NCBI GenBank assembly: GCA_027576995.1
Contig: JANBQC010000148.1
Span: forward strand, 7,928-51,442
DNA: 43,515 bases
From: Dimargaris cristalligena
Lineage: Eukaryota > Kickxellomycota > Dimargaritomycetes > Dimargaritales > Dimargaritaceae
Direction of reading: 5' to 3'
Shown here piece by piece: positions 30,853-41,942 of the stretch. Under the pieces are notes generated by a model. The model was not told where the DNA came from and did no database searches. It was given only the letters and a program-made list of their open reading frames with translations. The position numbers were made by a program, and so were the translations under genes. Numbering within the stretch: the stretch's first letter is position 1; every line of letters starts with the position of its first letter.

Positions 30853-31368
30853 ATGAAATTTACTACTTCTTTGCTTGCTTTAGTGACCATCTCTGTCTAC
30901 GCCCAGGTCATCGCAACCAGCATCCCTATTGTTACCACCAACTCTCCTACCTACCCTCTTGTCCGCTGTTTTAACCAATTGCATGTCACTATCCATCAAT
31001 TAGTTCGCCGGACCCCGCAGAACGAGCAGACAAGTGGATCGCCCTCAACCGGCCCCAGTAATACGCCCATCCAACAACCAACGGGAAAGGCTAACCAACA
31101 GCTTCAGAAGCGTCAGGTATCTGCAACTAAGGCCCCATCGCCTTCAAAGTTCCCCATTCCCAGCAGGAAGCCGGCCGCGGAACCCAAAATCTCATCTCCT
31201 TCAAAGATACCTGTTCCCGTCAAGAAACCCTCGGCCACCTCCCCACCTTCGAAGCAACCTGCTAATGGGTCTGCCGCCACAGGGCAAGGTAGAAGGACGA
31301 CCAAGCCCAGCACCAGTCCCAGTCCGAAGCCCATGTTTGTCGGTATCAAGTATCCTGGGAATAAATAA
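30853..31368 (+). CDS. Putative secreted Pro/Ser/Lys-rich protein (171 aa)
   Basis: An orphan with good gene signals: a TATA box, an excellent start context (GCCACCATGA) and a typical signal peptide (MKFTTSLLALVTISVYAQVIA, cleavage near residue 18-22). A short hydrophilic region with one Cys follows (residue 39). From about residue 55 the protein is low-complexity, rich in P, S, K and T, and contains two related units, APSPSKFPIPSRKPAA and SSPSKIPVPVKKPSA. LQKRQ (about residue 84) would be a Kex2-type cleavage site, so a processed peptide is possible. It may act at the cell wall or outside the cell. I do not recognise a family. Confidence 0.6.
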   Translation: MKFTTSLLALVTISVYAQVIATSIPIVTTNSPTYPLVRCFNQLHVTIHQLVRRTPQNEQTSGSPSTGPSNTPIQQPTGKANQQLQKRQVSATKAPSPSKFPIPSRKPAAEPKISSPSKIPVPVKKPSATSPPSKQPANGSAATGQGRRTTKPSTSPSPKPMFVGIKYPGNK

Positions 31369-31867
31369 GGCCCGATAGTCACAGTATCCCCCTCACCGGA
31401 AGATTTGACCCAAGGGAGTAGCCGGGAACTGGCCCGCGCCCACATATGCTTTACTATTGACTTCCCCGCTTGGAATACTCCTACAACACGAACTTAAAAT
31501 TTCGATAAAAGGGTCAAATTGGCCGCCAGGCCTTTCCGTTTCGAATTGTTTGAAATAAAGATTAACTGGTTTTATAAGCCTGGCACGTGAAACTGGCGTA
31601 TTGTTTTGATGGCACTGCTACTCAACTAAAATTCAAGTAGTGGTCAATATGAGAATTTATATAGACAAATGAGGGTCATTCTACCGTCAGATACTTCCGG
31701 TATCTTACCTATTCCTGGAGGGGAGTTAGACGCAGGCAGGAAAATGTCAAATGGCGAAAGCAGGGTCGGGCTCGTTCAGACAACCTTCTACATTATCAAA
31801 GGTGATGAATAAGGCGAAGAGTTCCAGGAACAGAAAATAGAGACAATTTCCCAGGCTATGTTCAGCG
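31369..31867. other. Spacer between two secreted-type ORFs
   Basis: Likely 3' UTR of the 30853 gene (AATAAAG near 31554) and promoter of the next ORF. No other feature seen. Confidence 0.4.
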
Positions 31868-32068
31868 ATGTCTCCAAAGCAATTCGAGTGGTTAAAATTG
31901 GTTGCAATAGTTTGCCTGGTGGTTTTAACAAATGCATTCACCAATAAGCCGACTGGTGGGTTGCCAGACTGGTTTGGCAAATCATTTAAGGATCGCGACC
32001 GAGATCGAGTCCAAGTGAAGGATATCCCGTCTGGCCATTTTCTGTGTGTGAGGTGTGCGGACCAATAG
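31868..32068 (+). CDS. Candidate very small secreted protein (66 aa)
   Basis: Starts MSPKQFEWLKLVAIVCLVVLTNA, a good signal-peptide shape with cleavage possible after TNA (about residue 23). The mature part is short, with a charged RDRDR stretch and a C-terminal CVRC pair. The minus strand is also open over part of the region (31747-31980), so chance cannot be excluded. It lies 0.5 kb after another secreted-type gene and just before a TIR repeat. Confidence 0.4.
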   Translation: MSPKQFEWLKLVAIVCLVVLTNAFTNKPTGGLPDWFGKSFKDRDRDRVQVKDIPSGHFLCVRCADQ

Positions 32069-32080
32069 TTCAGACAAGTT

Positions 32081-32210
32081 TCCTATAGGAGAGAGGATAA
32101 GCTAGGCAGTATACCAAAAAATCCTTAGGACAATATATATACTACTGGTTGAAAATCAATCTCCCGCCTATTGTACTGCCATAGGTTCAGACGAATTTCC
32201 CTTCCCATGA
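32081..32210 (+). repeat. TIR repeat copy R2 (diverged)
   Basis: Same order of blocks as the family consensus: TCCTATAGGAGAG left end, GGCAGTATA, AAAAATCC, ATACTACTGGTTGAAAATC, TCTCCCGCCTATT, then GAATTTCCCTTCCCAT at the right end. It is the most diverged of the near-complete copies. Confidence 0.6.
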
Positions 32211-32727
32211 GACAACCTAGTAGTATTCCCTCACCACATAATGACTGCGCATTTGATATCCACAGTTACACTCTTTGAGCGAGCACTTGGAAGACCTCCA
32301 TTTTGCTGATCTGTGTTAGGGCCTAATTACTTCCACTTTCAACCAACCTACTAACTACTTCTATTTTTGTCAGCTACATGATTCCAGACGAGTTAGTGGG
32401 AAAAGCCTTCACATTAGAATAAGGGAGTGACGTAAAAGTTTTCCTTATTTACATCTTATTTCCATGAATGCCCTGGAGGATCCGAGGCATTCTCGTTTTT
32501 CCATTTTCCATTTTTTCCTTTCTCTTCTCGTACACTGTTTAAACTTAAGGACCCAACCAGCTTCCCCCTTCGTGGTTTTCTAGTCGTCAGTTTGTTTGAG
32601 GATGACATCCAAAAGATCATAGTATAGTCTTAAGGCTATATCGTCGAATTTTCTTATTTATAGTCTCCCAGCCAGCCCTTAAAATGGCAAGTTATCTTCG
32701 AGATAAGGTTTTATTATTCGGAATAAA

Positions 32728-32871
32728 TATGGGTGAAGTTCAGCTCGATTGTATAGGGTTTTAACTGTTATGTGTATGGGGAAATCGGTGGGATATTTAT
32801 TTTCAACCAGTAGTATTTGCCTCATCAAATCGATTTTTTGTTATACAGCCTTGTTGAATTACTCCCATATC
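32728..32871 (-). repeat. TIR repeat copy R3 (full length, inverted orientation)
   Basis: The reverse complement matches R8 and R6 very well. On the plus strand the left end is TATGGGTGAAGTTCAGC and the right end TTGAATTACTCCCATA, so the terminal inverted repeats are clear. The internal marker reads CCAGTAGTATTTGCC here. It lies about 110 bp before the exon-like block at 32981. Confidence 0.75.
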
Positions 32872-32980
32872 TATTTTTAACTTCACCCAGCGTTTTACCC
32901 AGCATCAGCCGAGGACTTCAACCGGAAGTTAATTTTTCGTTTTTCTTAATTTTTATTAAAATCTTATTTTCAACACATAG

Positions 32981-33330
32981 CCACTGTGGCTCCTCCAGTA
33001 CCCAACTCTGATGACGGGAGTTTAGGATCATTTCGTGTGGAACATTTTGCACTGTACCCCAGTTCGACCTCCGACAACAGCTCTGAGCTGATCCGACTAG
33101 CCGAAGGACCATTTCCCGAGTTCTCCATGTTACATCTAGGCACTGGCCCCTCGAAACTGACGTCCGGTGAACCTTCCAGTCCAGAAGGGAGTGGGACATC
33201 CAACCCCAGCTCTGATCTTGGGATGGAGGTACCTCAAATCACTGGCACAATACCTATTACCCCATACTCATATCATTTCAAACCTTATACGATTGGACTG
33301 AAATCTACTAATATGAAGTACAAAGTGTAG
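32981..33330 (+). CDS. Candidate 3' exon of an orphan Ser/Gly/Pro-rich protein
   Basis: Open from a good acceptor (CAACACATAG, ending at 32980) to a stop at 33330: 116 codons after two leading bases, so the preceding intron would be phase 1. The sequence is S/G/P-rich with acidic residues (SSTSDNSSELIRLAEG, SGEPSSPEGSG) and has no ATG near its start, so a 5' exon is missing from my model. The last 25 codons or so overlap a partial TIR repeat (R4), which would make the C-terminus repeat-derived. No family is recognised. Confidence 0.35.
33251..33314 (+). repeat. TIR repeat copy R4 (right arm only)
   Basis: CCATACTCATATCATTTC, CCTTATACGATTGGACTGAAAT and AATATG align with the right arm of R8 at about 75%. 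It lies inside the open frame of the candidate exon at 32981-33330. Confidence 0.5.
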
Positions 33331-33390
33331 ATATCGAATGTGCATGTTTTAAAGGGAACACGTACCCTTAGGCCATCTATTTTTCGCGAC

Positions 33391-35775
33391 TCATTCGTCA
33401 AACTCGGCCAGTTCGTCAGTTACAGCCTAAAAAGGTGCCAACTTTATTCACTTTAACTATTAGGCACTCTTAGAAAATTGTGCAGAGAGTAATGGATTTT
33501 TCTATATGTAACCTAGGTATACCATTGTTCTCAATATATATATAATCCGATACTCTACCTAAACTGCATCCCATTAAGAAACCCAGTGATTAAAAGGACG
33601 CTGATAAAGATGACTCCGTGTAGTCTAAGTTAAGAGGTGAAGTATCAATCGCTATATTGCTACCGTAGTGCATTCTTACAGCGAATTTAAAAGCTCAGCA
33701 TGGCGTAATTCAATTCTTTGAGTTTTCGGACATCGTACGAATAATCCTGTCAATCAAATGGCATAAGGTAAAGGCCTGTGTTAGTTAAAAATAGATCTAC
33801 ATACAAATCACAGATCATATTTAGCCCCGGGCAACCGAAAAGCCCAGGCGGTGGGACGGAATGGTACCAGACTTACTTCAAGAATATACGTAAAGGTAGT
33901 TAATAATTCCTTGATGGAAGTTAAAATGCTCTGTTTGCCGAAAATGTCCTGCACGTTCTGGGCGATTGTGTCGCAGAAACTCGTTATCACCGAATCCCAC
34001 AGGGAATCCACTTCGGTCTTGGAGCGGAAGTCGCGTGTGGAGGTAAGAATTTGGTGCTCGATGATGAAGAATCCGATGATATCGTGGAGTTTGCCTCGGA
34101 AACCTTCGAGGGACCCCCGTTTGAAATCAAAGCGCCTTGTAATCATCTGGTTGGCCTGGGTCTGTGTATACAAAATGTTTGTCCCCGATTCAAGCGTCAA
34201 TACGTATGGATAAGTAAATAATGAGCCATGTAATAATAGGGATTGTCGAGCTTATAATCTCCACCAACCTTAATTAAGCGGACTCGGAATGTAAGAACAG
34301 TCGCCTATGGCTTTGCACACCAACAATTGATAGGGCCATTTTCGAGTAAAGCAGACGTATAAAGAAACATGGTTATTGTAATGGTTGGTAGAGGAAATAA
34401 TGGAATGCATCAACTTACTCGTCGGTCTTCCTCAAAAGACTGCTTAAACTGCCTGCGGTGTCCGAGTTTATCGTGGATATGCAGGCATTGGTAAAGAGGG
34501 TGCAAATCGAGGGCGGACAGATCTTGTGCTATCAAGGGGGAGGGGAGGGGAATAATAGTCCAATTGAAAAGGCCCGTTAAATTTCGAGTGGGCGAACGTG
34601 AATATAAAAATAGACGCAGATTCGAGCAGGAACTCGCCTGATGATTATTTCGATTACGGGTAAACTACAGAGCAATGTAACATATCGACGTCGGCCTACG
34701 TAATTAAAAACCGGCGTTCACTTACGGGATACTCCCTCATCGAGGACGAACTCGACGGCTGTACTAACGTGATCAATTTTTAATTCGGAGTGTTCGCTAT
34801 TGCGCTGCCGCCGGGACGCCCAAATTTCCTGGCGCTGTGCCATACTTTCCATCAAATTCCGACCAACTTGACTCGACTTGGTTCGTAGCTGGAAAAACCA
34901 TTCGCGCATATCGGCAAACACCGCGTCACGCAGCTGGATCTCAATCGCCGGCAAACTGTCGTACAGGTAGCGGGCAAAAGAATAAATGAGTAGCGGTGGT
35001 AGATAGAGCTCCTTCAGTTTGTGCAGGGTTCGCAGAGCGGCGTAGAATTCGCGGTTTTGGATGTCCTCAATCACCCGATCGGCCATTTTAACCACTTCTC
35101 GACAGGAATCCACGCTTTTGGACGCCATCTGAATATTCCGGTGCACTCGTTTCAGATTCAATAGCTCCGCTTTTTTCGTATACAAATCCCGTCCACTCTG
35201 TTGCAGTTGGCCGTTGAGGTATTGCACCTGGTTATGGAGGTCGACCGTGTTCTGGCGGACTTGCAATAGTTCGTCAACGGCATGGGTGAACTCCTAAGAT
35301 ATGGGCCAAAATGGGTATCGAATTGTCAGTAATGTGTATTGTATGGGGGTTGTGGTTACACCTTTAATATGAAGACCCGTGTGGTCAGGCGAGGTCCAAA
35401 GCCACCCCGGGATAGACCTAACCCCACCGAGCAGGCACTATATAATAAAGTAATTGGGGACCAATGCGTATATTAGGCATAGGTCAGAATGGGCTTGGAC
35501 CTGCCCCATTTATGCCTCGCTCATTTACTAACCTGATGATGAGCCCCGCACAGCTTTTCCATTTCGACCTCCTTCTGTTGGGTAAGGGAACGTAGCTGTG
35601 ACTTAAACTGGTCCTGCTTACCAGTTCGGTATACAGAGCGAATGACCGGTCCGAGTTGCTCCAGCTGCTCAGGGTCGTTCCCCATGCCCAGAGCGGGCAG
35701 GCCCAGCGAGCCGCTAATAACGCTATTGATAGATTGGAGAGATGATGGCCCCTCGGCTACGGGTTCGGAGCTCAT
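33391..35775 (-). CDS. SEC15: Exocyst subunit Sec15, N-terminal half only (413 aa, 5 exons)
   Basis: Sec15 links Rab/Sec4-bearing vesicles to the exocyst at the plasma membrane. Exons: 35775-35533, 35293-34726, 34528-34419, 34161-33877, 33426-33391; phases join. Recognisable blocks, in order: LGPVIRSVYRTGKQDQF, EMEKLCGAHHQ-EFTHAVDELLQVR, a coiled-coil stretch with LKRVHRNI, REFYAALRTLHKLKELYLP, DMREWFFQLRTKSSQVG, LHPLYQCLHIHDKLG and LHDIIGFFIIEHQIL. These match the first 370 or so residues of the roughly 800-residue family. After the exon ending FTYILE there is a good GTAAGT donor, but the only in-phase continuation I find is a 12-codon exon (AVTDELAEFDE, stop) 450 bp on. The C-terminal Rab-binding half is absent from the window. 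The gene is either truncated or continues through exons I cannot see; a repeat cluster lies just beyond. The N-terminal model is firm, the last exon tentative. Confidence 0.8.
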
Positions 35776-36287
35776 GGTAGGAATATAATAGACAGTAGGT
35801 AGTTCAAACTCAGATAATAAAGTAGACAGGTAGTAAAATGGGGTAGCTTAAAGATGAGCTCAAAAGTCACAGCCGGAATCCAGGGGAGGAGGAGGAAAGG
35901 CAGAAACGGGCTCCGATAAAGTATGAGAGAATGCTGAACAGCAAATGGGTGAGGGGACCAGGTGTTACAATTCTGACATCCTTTTCAGTAGTCTATAAAC
36001 TAGTGGGAGCCGTTTTAGTTTAAGCGCTTATTTAGCGAACTGAGGGGTTCGGTAGCCATTTCCCCCATTAATCAAGCTATCAGCCTGTAGTGGAAATCCA
36101 CCATAAACAACTTGTACTATTAAAAAATATATAATTATAATAAAATTTCTACTGTCGAGGAGCGTATGGGTAGTGGATGCTTTTAAATAGGTTTATCAAT
36201 AATGTCTGGATTGAACATGTAAATAAAGGGCGGGGAAAGTAACTAGGCGATAGTGATAGCGCCGATAACTGTAGACCACGCGTTGAA
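35776..36287. other. Sec15 promoter and RIO1 3' flank
   Basis: A 512-bp gap between two co-oriented minus-strand genes. No ORF or repeat seen. Confidence 0.45.
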
Positions 36288-39265
36288 TTACTTCCTCGAC
36301 TTCAGTTTGCCTGATGTGGCTCTTTCCTTCCGCTTCTTGACCGCCTTGGGCATCTTGACCTTGCGCTTTTCGCGTGCCGATTCTTTAGCCTGCTTCTTCC
36401 GCTCCTAGGAACATGGGATTGTCATTATATAAGCCAGTTCAATACGAAATCGATATTTTAGTACAAACCATTTGGTAGCAAGTGCATTATAACAAAGCCC
36501 GACCAGGTGGTAGACGCTACAACTCGACCAATAGACATCCCCTTAGGTTATAGGTCACTGAACACAGCTTACCTTTTTCGAGTCTTTGTCTTCATTCTTC
36601 TTTAGTCGTGCCGCGCCAGATTCCCGGTCCGAATAGTCATCTTCGTCAGAACCAGATGCCTCGGCTTCGTCATTGGACTGGGCCTCGTCCTCGTCATTGC
36701 CATCAAGATCATCATCAGCAGCCTGCTCGACGTTCCCCTGGCTACCGAGATCTGGTAGTACCCCAGACGTGGTCCCTTTGGTGCCAACCAATCGCCGATC
36801 ATTGGATTCGGTGAGGCTTAGACCGATAAAGTTTCGGTACAACAGCTGAACGGTAGGAGATATTGGGGTAAGGAAACAAAAGGGTGATAATACACCAAGT
36901 CCGGGTTAATTCAGCAAAGCTATTAGTAGTGAAGGTGCAAAATGCAGCAGGCCCGGCGTATCAAGCCCTCTAGTTGGATTTCATGGCCCAAAGGCTCGGC
37001 CAGAGAAACAGTGATTCCAAATCGTATCTAAGTAGGATGGTCCGTTCACTTACATCATCACCTTTGCCACGGTTGAGTCTATGGACATCGTTCTCGTAAT
37101 CAGGCACCTCGTTCAAGGTTCGGGGTAAAAACGCGTGCTTGAACACTTCTTCATCCACCAAGCGCCGGTCCTCCTGTGAGAAAGTGGTGGTGTACACAAT
37201 TTTCTTGGATTTGCTGGACTTCTTCTTTTTAGTTTTGACGGGCGCTGCATTTAAAGGAAGTCCGTCGGGTCCAAGTTCAATGGTAACTGGCTCTTTTTCA
37301 ACGGCCGATTTCTTGGAACGGCGCTTCTTTGCGGGAGCGGGGGTCTCGGATAGGAACGGCACAGGTTCCACTGGGTTGGGGTCTGGTTCATTGATTCGGG
37401 TTTGAATCTACCGTGGATAGAAATGGGTATATTCCAAGATACAATTATTCAAGGGATCAGTAACCGCAGGTGTAAATTTAGGTCAACGAGGATGGACATG
37501 AAATTATCCCTAAAATATATAATTAGATGGGGTATTCGGTAGACTGTAGTAGCAACCCATATTGCTTACCTTTTCTAGCTCCGCATCCATAGTCTCATCG
37601 GCCGTGTCAAACTCAACCGAAGTGACAAACCGGAACATATCCAAGAGACCCATAACCTGAACTCCTTTACGCTTAAAGTAGTCATTAACATTAGTACAGT
37701 CCATACGCAAGAAGTCGAATGCGTGGGGATGGTCGTGTTCAACAGACTGGGAGACATCGATGATGTATAAAGTTTTGGCGTGGTATCTAATACGGGTTTA
37801 ATAGTGGGCGGGATGAGAGTCACACGTGGGTTAGCTTGGGCAGTTATTCAACAACGGCACAGATCCATGTATTTTATAGGTATATGTTAGAAAAACCCCC
37901 GACCAGACGGCCAGCGTGAGCGGTTACACTTCAAGACTAGCCATGACTACGTCGCAGCATATCAATATTAAATAATTTGGACTTACAAAATGTTGTATTC
38001 GCTCAAGTCTGCGTGAACTAGGCGACACACCTGGAACATAATACGCATGATCTTGACCAGCTGGTGGTAGAGGTTGGGATAACGCTTCGCCTCGATTTCG
38101 GCGTCCTTGAGGCGTGGGTATGCCCTACACAAGAATAACCGACATTAGAACAATAAATCAAACAGCCCTGGTTAGTCATCTTAGTATTTTCTTAAGCAAA
38201 TATCCCAACCCTAATCAAATTGCGATGTTGTAAATCAGAGTCATTATACCGTATATACACATGAATACCACTAAAATAAAGAATATGAATAAATAGTGCC
38301 TACCATCCATTACTGTCCCCCAGAAACGTCATGACCAAAACGTGCATACGAAGCAGAAGAGCGTCGGGGCAGGCGATACCGGCCGCGTGAAGTCGTTTTA
38401 AATTGCGCATTTCTTTTTCGGCCCAAACCTTGACCATCTTGCGTGGATTGTGCTTACTGTAACCGTGCCGGAAACGATATTCACCCGTCACATAGCGATC
38501 CCGGTCTTTGAAAGTCAGAATAGAAGTTTTGTATACCTTGATGGCATAATGCTCTCCGGCGTCGGTGGTTGCGTGGTAAACATTGGCCTAGTTGGGAATA
38601 ATTTCAGTAAAAAAATACCGATCAATTAATAAGTTTGAACTGGGTTGAGTGATTCTCGAATACGACAGCCAAACGCGTTACTGGATTCCATAAATTAGCA
38701 GGCTGGTGGTATATGGGCAAAATTCCGACTTACCTCCTTACCGGTACTAATACACCCGTTAATCTCTTGGATAAAGTTCCGATTCAGCATTTTGAAGAGA
38801 ATGATACGGGTTCGCGGATCGAGCACCTGCTCCGATGTGGCACGATCGGCCTTGTCGGTGAGGGTTTTGCCTCCACCAACAACCTTTTTGGACATAACAT
38901 CAGAGTAATCGGCATCGCCTGGTAGGTAGAAATATAAATAGAGAATGGGCCATTAGCCAAGTGTACAATATGCTTCACTGGTATTCGGGTGTGTGATATA
39001 CAAACACCCTAAAGTCGGTTAATTAGTAGTAGTCAAGGGCACCCTTTGACTTAAGCTCATTAACAACAGCTGACAGAGTCCGAGTTGCCCCAGCTTAACC
39101 AGAAGCTAGAGTGCAATTCCAACAGACACGGGTGTCTGAGGTAATTGAGGGTGTATATGGCATACCTAAATGAATACGGCTGGCAAATTTGCTGAGTTGG
39201 TCCGTTTTTGCCCCCTTGTCGGGGTAATCGTCTTCAGAGTAGTCGTAGTAGTCGGAGTCCGCCAT
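36288..39265 (-). CDS. RIO1: Serine/threonine protein kinase RIO1 (555 aa, 8 exons)
   Basis: An atypical kinase/ATPase for the last steps of 40S ribosome maturation (20S to 18S rRNA processing), with nuclear roles as well. Exons: 39265-39166, 38918-38734, 38587-38304, 38124-37987, 37786-37570, 37407-37054, 36845-36573, 36404-36288; seven introns of 146-247 bp, all phases joining. The N-terminus is acidic and Tyr-rich ([14 protein letters not shown]). RIO-domain marks: [29 protein letters not shown] (P-loop, 83-101), K112 in YAIKVYK, the long [21 protein letters not shown] helix, [10 protein letters not shown] with catalytic D229, and YIIDVSQSV with metal-binding D246. The C-terminus is low-complexity: a Lys-rich stretch, an Asp/Glu-rich stretch, then a basic tail ([15 protein letters not shown]), as in yeast Rio1. 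Its length is close to that of animal RIOK1 (about 570). Confidence 0.96.
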
Positions 39266-39911
39266 ATTGCCAAAGTGGGAAGGTCCAGTTGGTTGAATTG
39301 GGAAATGCTAAAAAGTAAGACGAATAAACAGGCGAGAGAATGTGTCTCGGCTTAGTCAATGAATGAGAATTCGCGGCACTGGGTTAGTAAAGCGTACACT
39401 TTCGCTGGTCCATCGAAATTCACTGACTCGGCTACTTAGAAACCTAACCCTTGCCCGAAACGTGGTCTCCAAAAACTGCTTGAGAATTGTCAAATTAGCA
39501 ATCAAAAGGAAAGAGCGTTATATAAAAAAAAATGGTTCGACAGGGTTAGAAATGGTAACGTGACCTGAAGCCGCCCATCAGGCCACCTGCATACTATAAA
39601 AATTACTTTGTATTACAGTCAACCACTATTCTAAGAGGTACAATGGATTGCCCCTATAAACTAAACTGTGGTATAAGCCCCCATTAAACCTACTATATGG
39701 TGCACATTTTGCATAACTTGCCAGTTCCGACTACCATTCATCCAAGTATCAATTTCGGGATATATAAATGAATTTATTGTTAAGCAATGGAGCTCATCCG
39801 CCTATGAGGAACGGTTTCCGCTCGAATACTTGGTCATATTCAATTCGCTTTATCGGATTGAGCTATAGATCAGCACTTCCCAGCCGGAGGTATTTACAAC
39901 ATCAGAATAAA
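39266..39911. other. RIO1 promoter and SER2 3' flank
   Basis: About 650 bp between two co-oriented genes. It should hold the RIO1 promoter. A 66-codon plus-strand frame at 39363-39563 looks random. Confidence 0.4.
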
Positions 39912-41474
39912 CTAATAAGCGCCGTCTAGAAGTTGCAGGCACTCCTCCTCGTTGTAGCCCAGGAGGTACAATACGTATTTGAGACTCTTCTGGTTGATCC
40001 GGGCAGCCGCCTGGAAAAGATTCGAATAAACATCGGGGGGAAAATGCAGATCCTGATCGTTAGAGTCAGTATAGATGAATGTGTATTCTAAAAATACGGC
40101 TGTATAATTAAAACAATCATGTTAGGTAAATGGGAATACATGGGAGATATTTTGGCGTAAAGCCTGCCAACTTACCTGTTCCTGCACTTTAGGTTTGGCA
40201 TTAAATGCGATACCAAGACCAGCCTTTTCGAGCATAAGCAAGTCATTGGCCCCGTCACCAACGGCCACAACCTGTTCTAGGCTGACTGACTCGGCCTGGG
40301 CAATCACCTCGAGCAATTCCGCCTTCCGTTCAGCATCAACCACAGGACCGGTTGTTTCACCGGTCAGGGTCTGTCCATCGGAGGAAACTTCAAGGTGGTT
40401 GGCGAAGGCATAATCCAGATTGAGCTCCTGCTTGACATAGCGGGCAAAGGGAGTGAACCCACCGGAAATAACAGCCAGTTTAAAGCCCAGGCGTTTCAGA
40501 GCGCGGCAGAGGAGGCGGGCCCCTTCGGTGAAAACGAGTTTATGCTGAACGACCGGGATGATCGAGACGGGGGCATTCGTCAAAAGTTGAACGCGCTGAC
40601 GGAGCGATTCCTTAAAATCGATTTCGCCGTTCATGGCACGCTCGGTGATATGGGCGATTTGGTCAGTGATCCCGGCCTCCCGGCCCAGCTCATCGATGAC
40701 TTCCTGCTGGATTAAAGTAGAGTCCATGTCGAATACTACTAGCCGTTTGTTGCGACGGAAGATATTGTAGGGCTGCAGGGCCACGTCGGTGCTGAAGATG
40801 CTACTCAGATCCATGAGTCGGTGCCGAATCATATTGATATCTTGGTCCCGGGGCACGCTAAGTACGAAATCAATAGCGGCACAGACGGGCTCCCGGTCGA
40901 GTCGGATCATTTTCTCCACCGAGATACGGTGATCCAGTAGAAACCGAATCCACTGGTTAAGGAAGGCCGTGTCCAAACCGGCTTGATTAAACACGGTAGC
41001 GGTGTACTTCGCGCGGTCGGCGTAAGGGGCCTCCTGAATCCAGCGGGTCACAGCCACGGGGTTAGCCGCGTTGGCCTCGGGCTTGCGGGACAGTGGGGCA
41101 GCCTCAGGGGCGTCCCCCTCGTCCTTTGTCGTAATGGCGCTAGTGATAGGCTGCGGGACAAAGTACTGACGCAGGTTCCGAATCGTATGAACCAGGGAGT
41201 TATCCGCCTCATTCGAGGAACTCCCGTCGTTGAATATTTCAAACCCGAGGGATGCTTCCCATTCCTGAGCCGCGATCACCAGCTCGTCGTACAAGGCCAG
41301 GTCCTCGGGAACCAATGTCACCAGCACCCCGAAGGTGACCTGATGGTATAGGCGGGAAAACATGAAGTCCTCGATGGGACAGCGATAACGGGCCACGCAC
41401 TGGAGTAGGCTGCCGATGATATCGGTGCCATGGGGCCCACTAAGGGAAATGAGGACTTTCTGCTGGAGAACCAT
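39912..41474 (-). CDS. SER2: Phosphoserine phosphatase with ACT-like N-terminus (465 aa, 2 exons)
   Basis: Dephosphorylates O-phospho-L-serine, the last step of serine synthesis from 3-phosphoglycerate. Exons: 41474-40176 and 40010-39912; one 165-bp phase-0 intron. The start is the ATG at 41474 (MVLQQKVLISLSGPHG); the upstream extension of the frame begins with TTG. Residues about 5-80 resemble an ACT fold. The HAD/SerB domain is complete: motif I VVFDMDSTLI (nucleophile D249, D251), a cap region with ELGREAGI and ITERAMNGEIDF, motif II VISGGFTPFA (S337), and motif IV VGDGANDLLML (D407, D411). The second exon codes the usual end, AAARINQKSLKYVLYLLGY, finishing LLDGAY. The N-terminal extension is longer than in budding yeast Ser2 (309 aa) and recalls bacterial two-domain SerB and longer fungal forms. 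Confidence 0.94.
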
Positions 41475-41850
41475 GGTGGCCAATGGAGGTAATAAAGAGC
41501 AGTAGAGAAGGCTGGTAACAAAATGGGAAGGGAATATAGGTAGCCCGGTTCAGAGATGCTAGTTTTTCAAAATGGTGTGACTCACTGGCCTTTAGTGTCT
41601 GATTAAGGGGGCTTTTGGCCGCACTTGACCTATCTCCCCAACATCAATAGCAAGCGATGCACAGAGCCTTGCCAGTGAAATGTGTCGGTTGATTCAGTCT
41701 TACTCTGCCGAACTATTATCAAGGCCCACTGCCAAGTACTACTACTGGTTGCTATGCACGTGGATACCACCAGTGGCCCGCATTAACTACATGTTCGCGA
41801 TGAACGGTATTGGGTGGTGACATCCCTTAAATTCAATGTCGATAGCTAAT
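41475..41850. other. SER2 upstream region
   Basis: The promoter of the minus-strand SER2 gene should lie here. CTACTACTGGTTGC near 41740 resembles the internal marker of the TIR repeat, but the flanks do not align, so I do not call a copy. Confidence 0.4.
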
Positions 41851-41942
41851 ATACCACTGGCTATAAGTGAATCTCCCGCCTATTTTTCCGTACACGTACC
41901 ATTTAAACCCTTTTACAGCTGGGCCGAATTTTGTCCATATGG
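41851..41942 (+). repeat. TIR repeat copy R5 (left arm missing)
   Basis: Starts at ATACCACTGGCTATAAG and keeps the right arm (TCTCCCGCCTATTTTTCCGTACAC, CAGCTGGGCCGAATTTT). Its right terminus overlaps the left terminus of R6 in the palindrome CCATATGG, so the two units are joined head-to-tail. Confidence 0.65.

Noticed and set aside
31747..31980. 77-codon minus-strand frame overlapping the small secreted ORF
   Set aside because: The plus-strand frame has the better start and a signal peptide; this one looks like its shadow.
33427..33876. Search for missing Sec15 exons in the last intron
   Set aside because: All three minus frames were read; none shows Sec15-like or even sustained open sequence.
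41700..41760. CTACTACTGGTTGC as a ninth TIR-repeat copy
   Set aside because: Only the short marker matches; neither arm aligns on either side.
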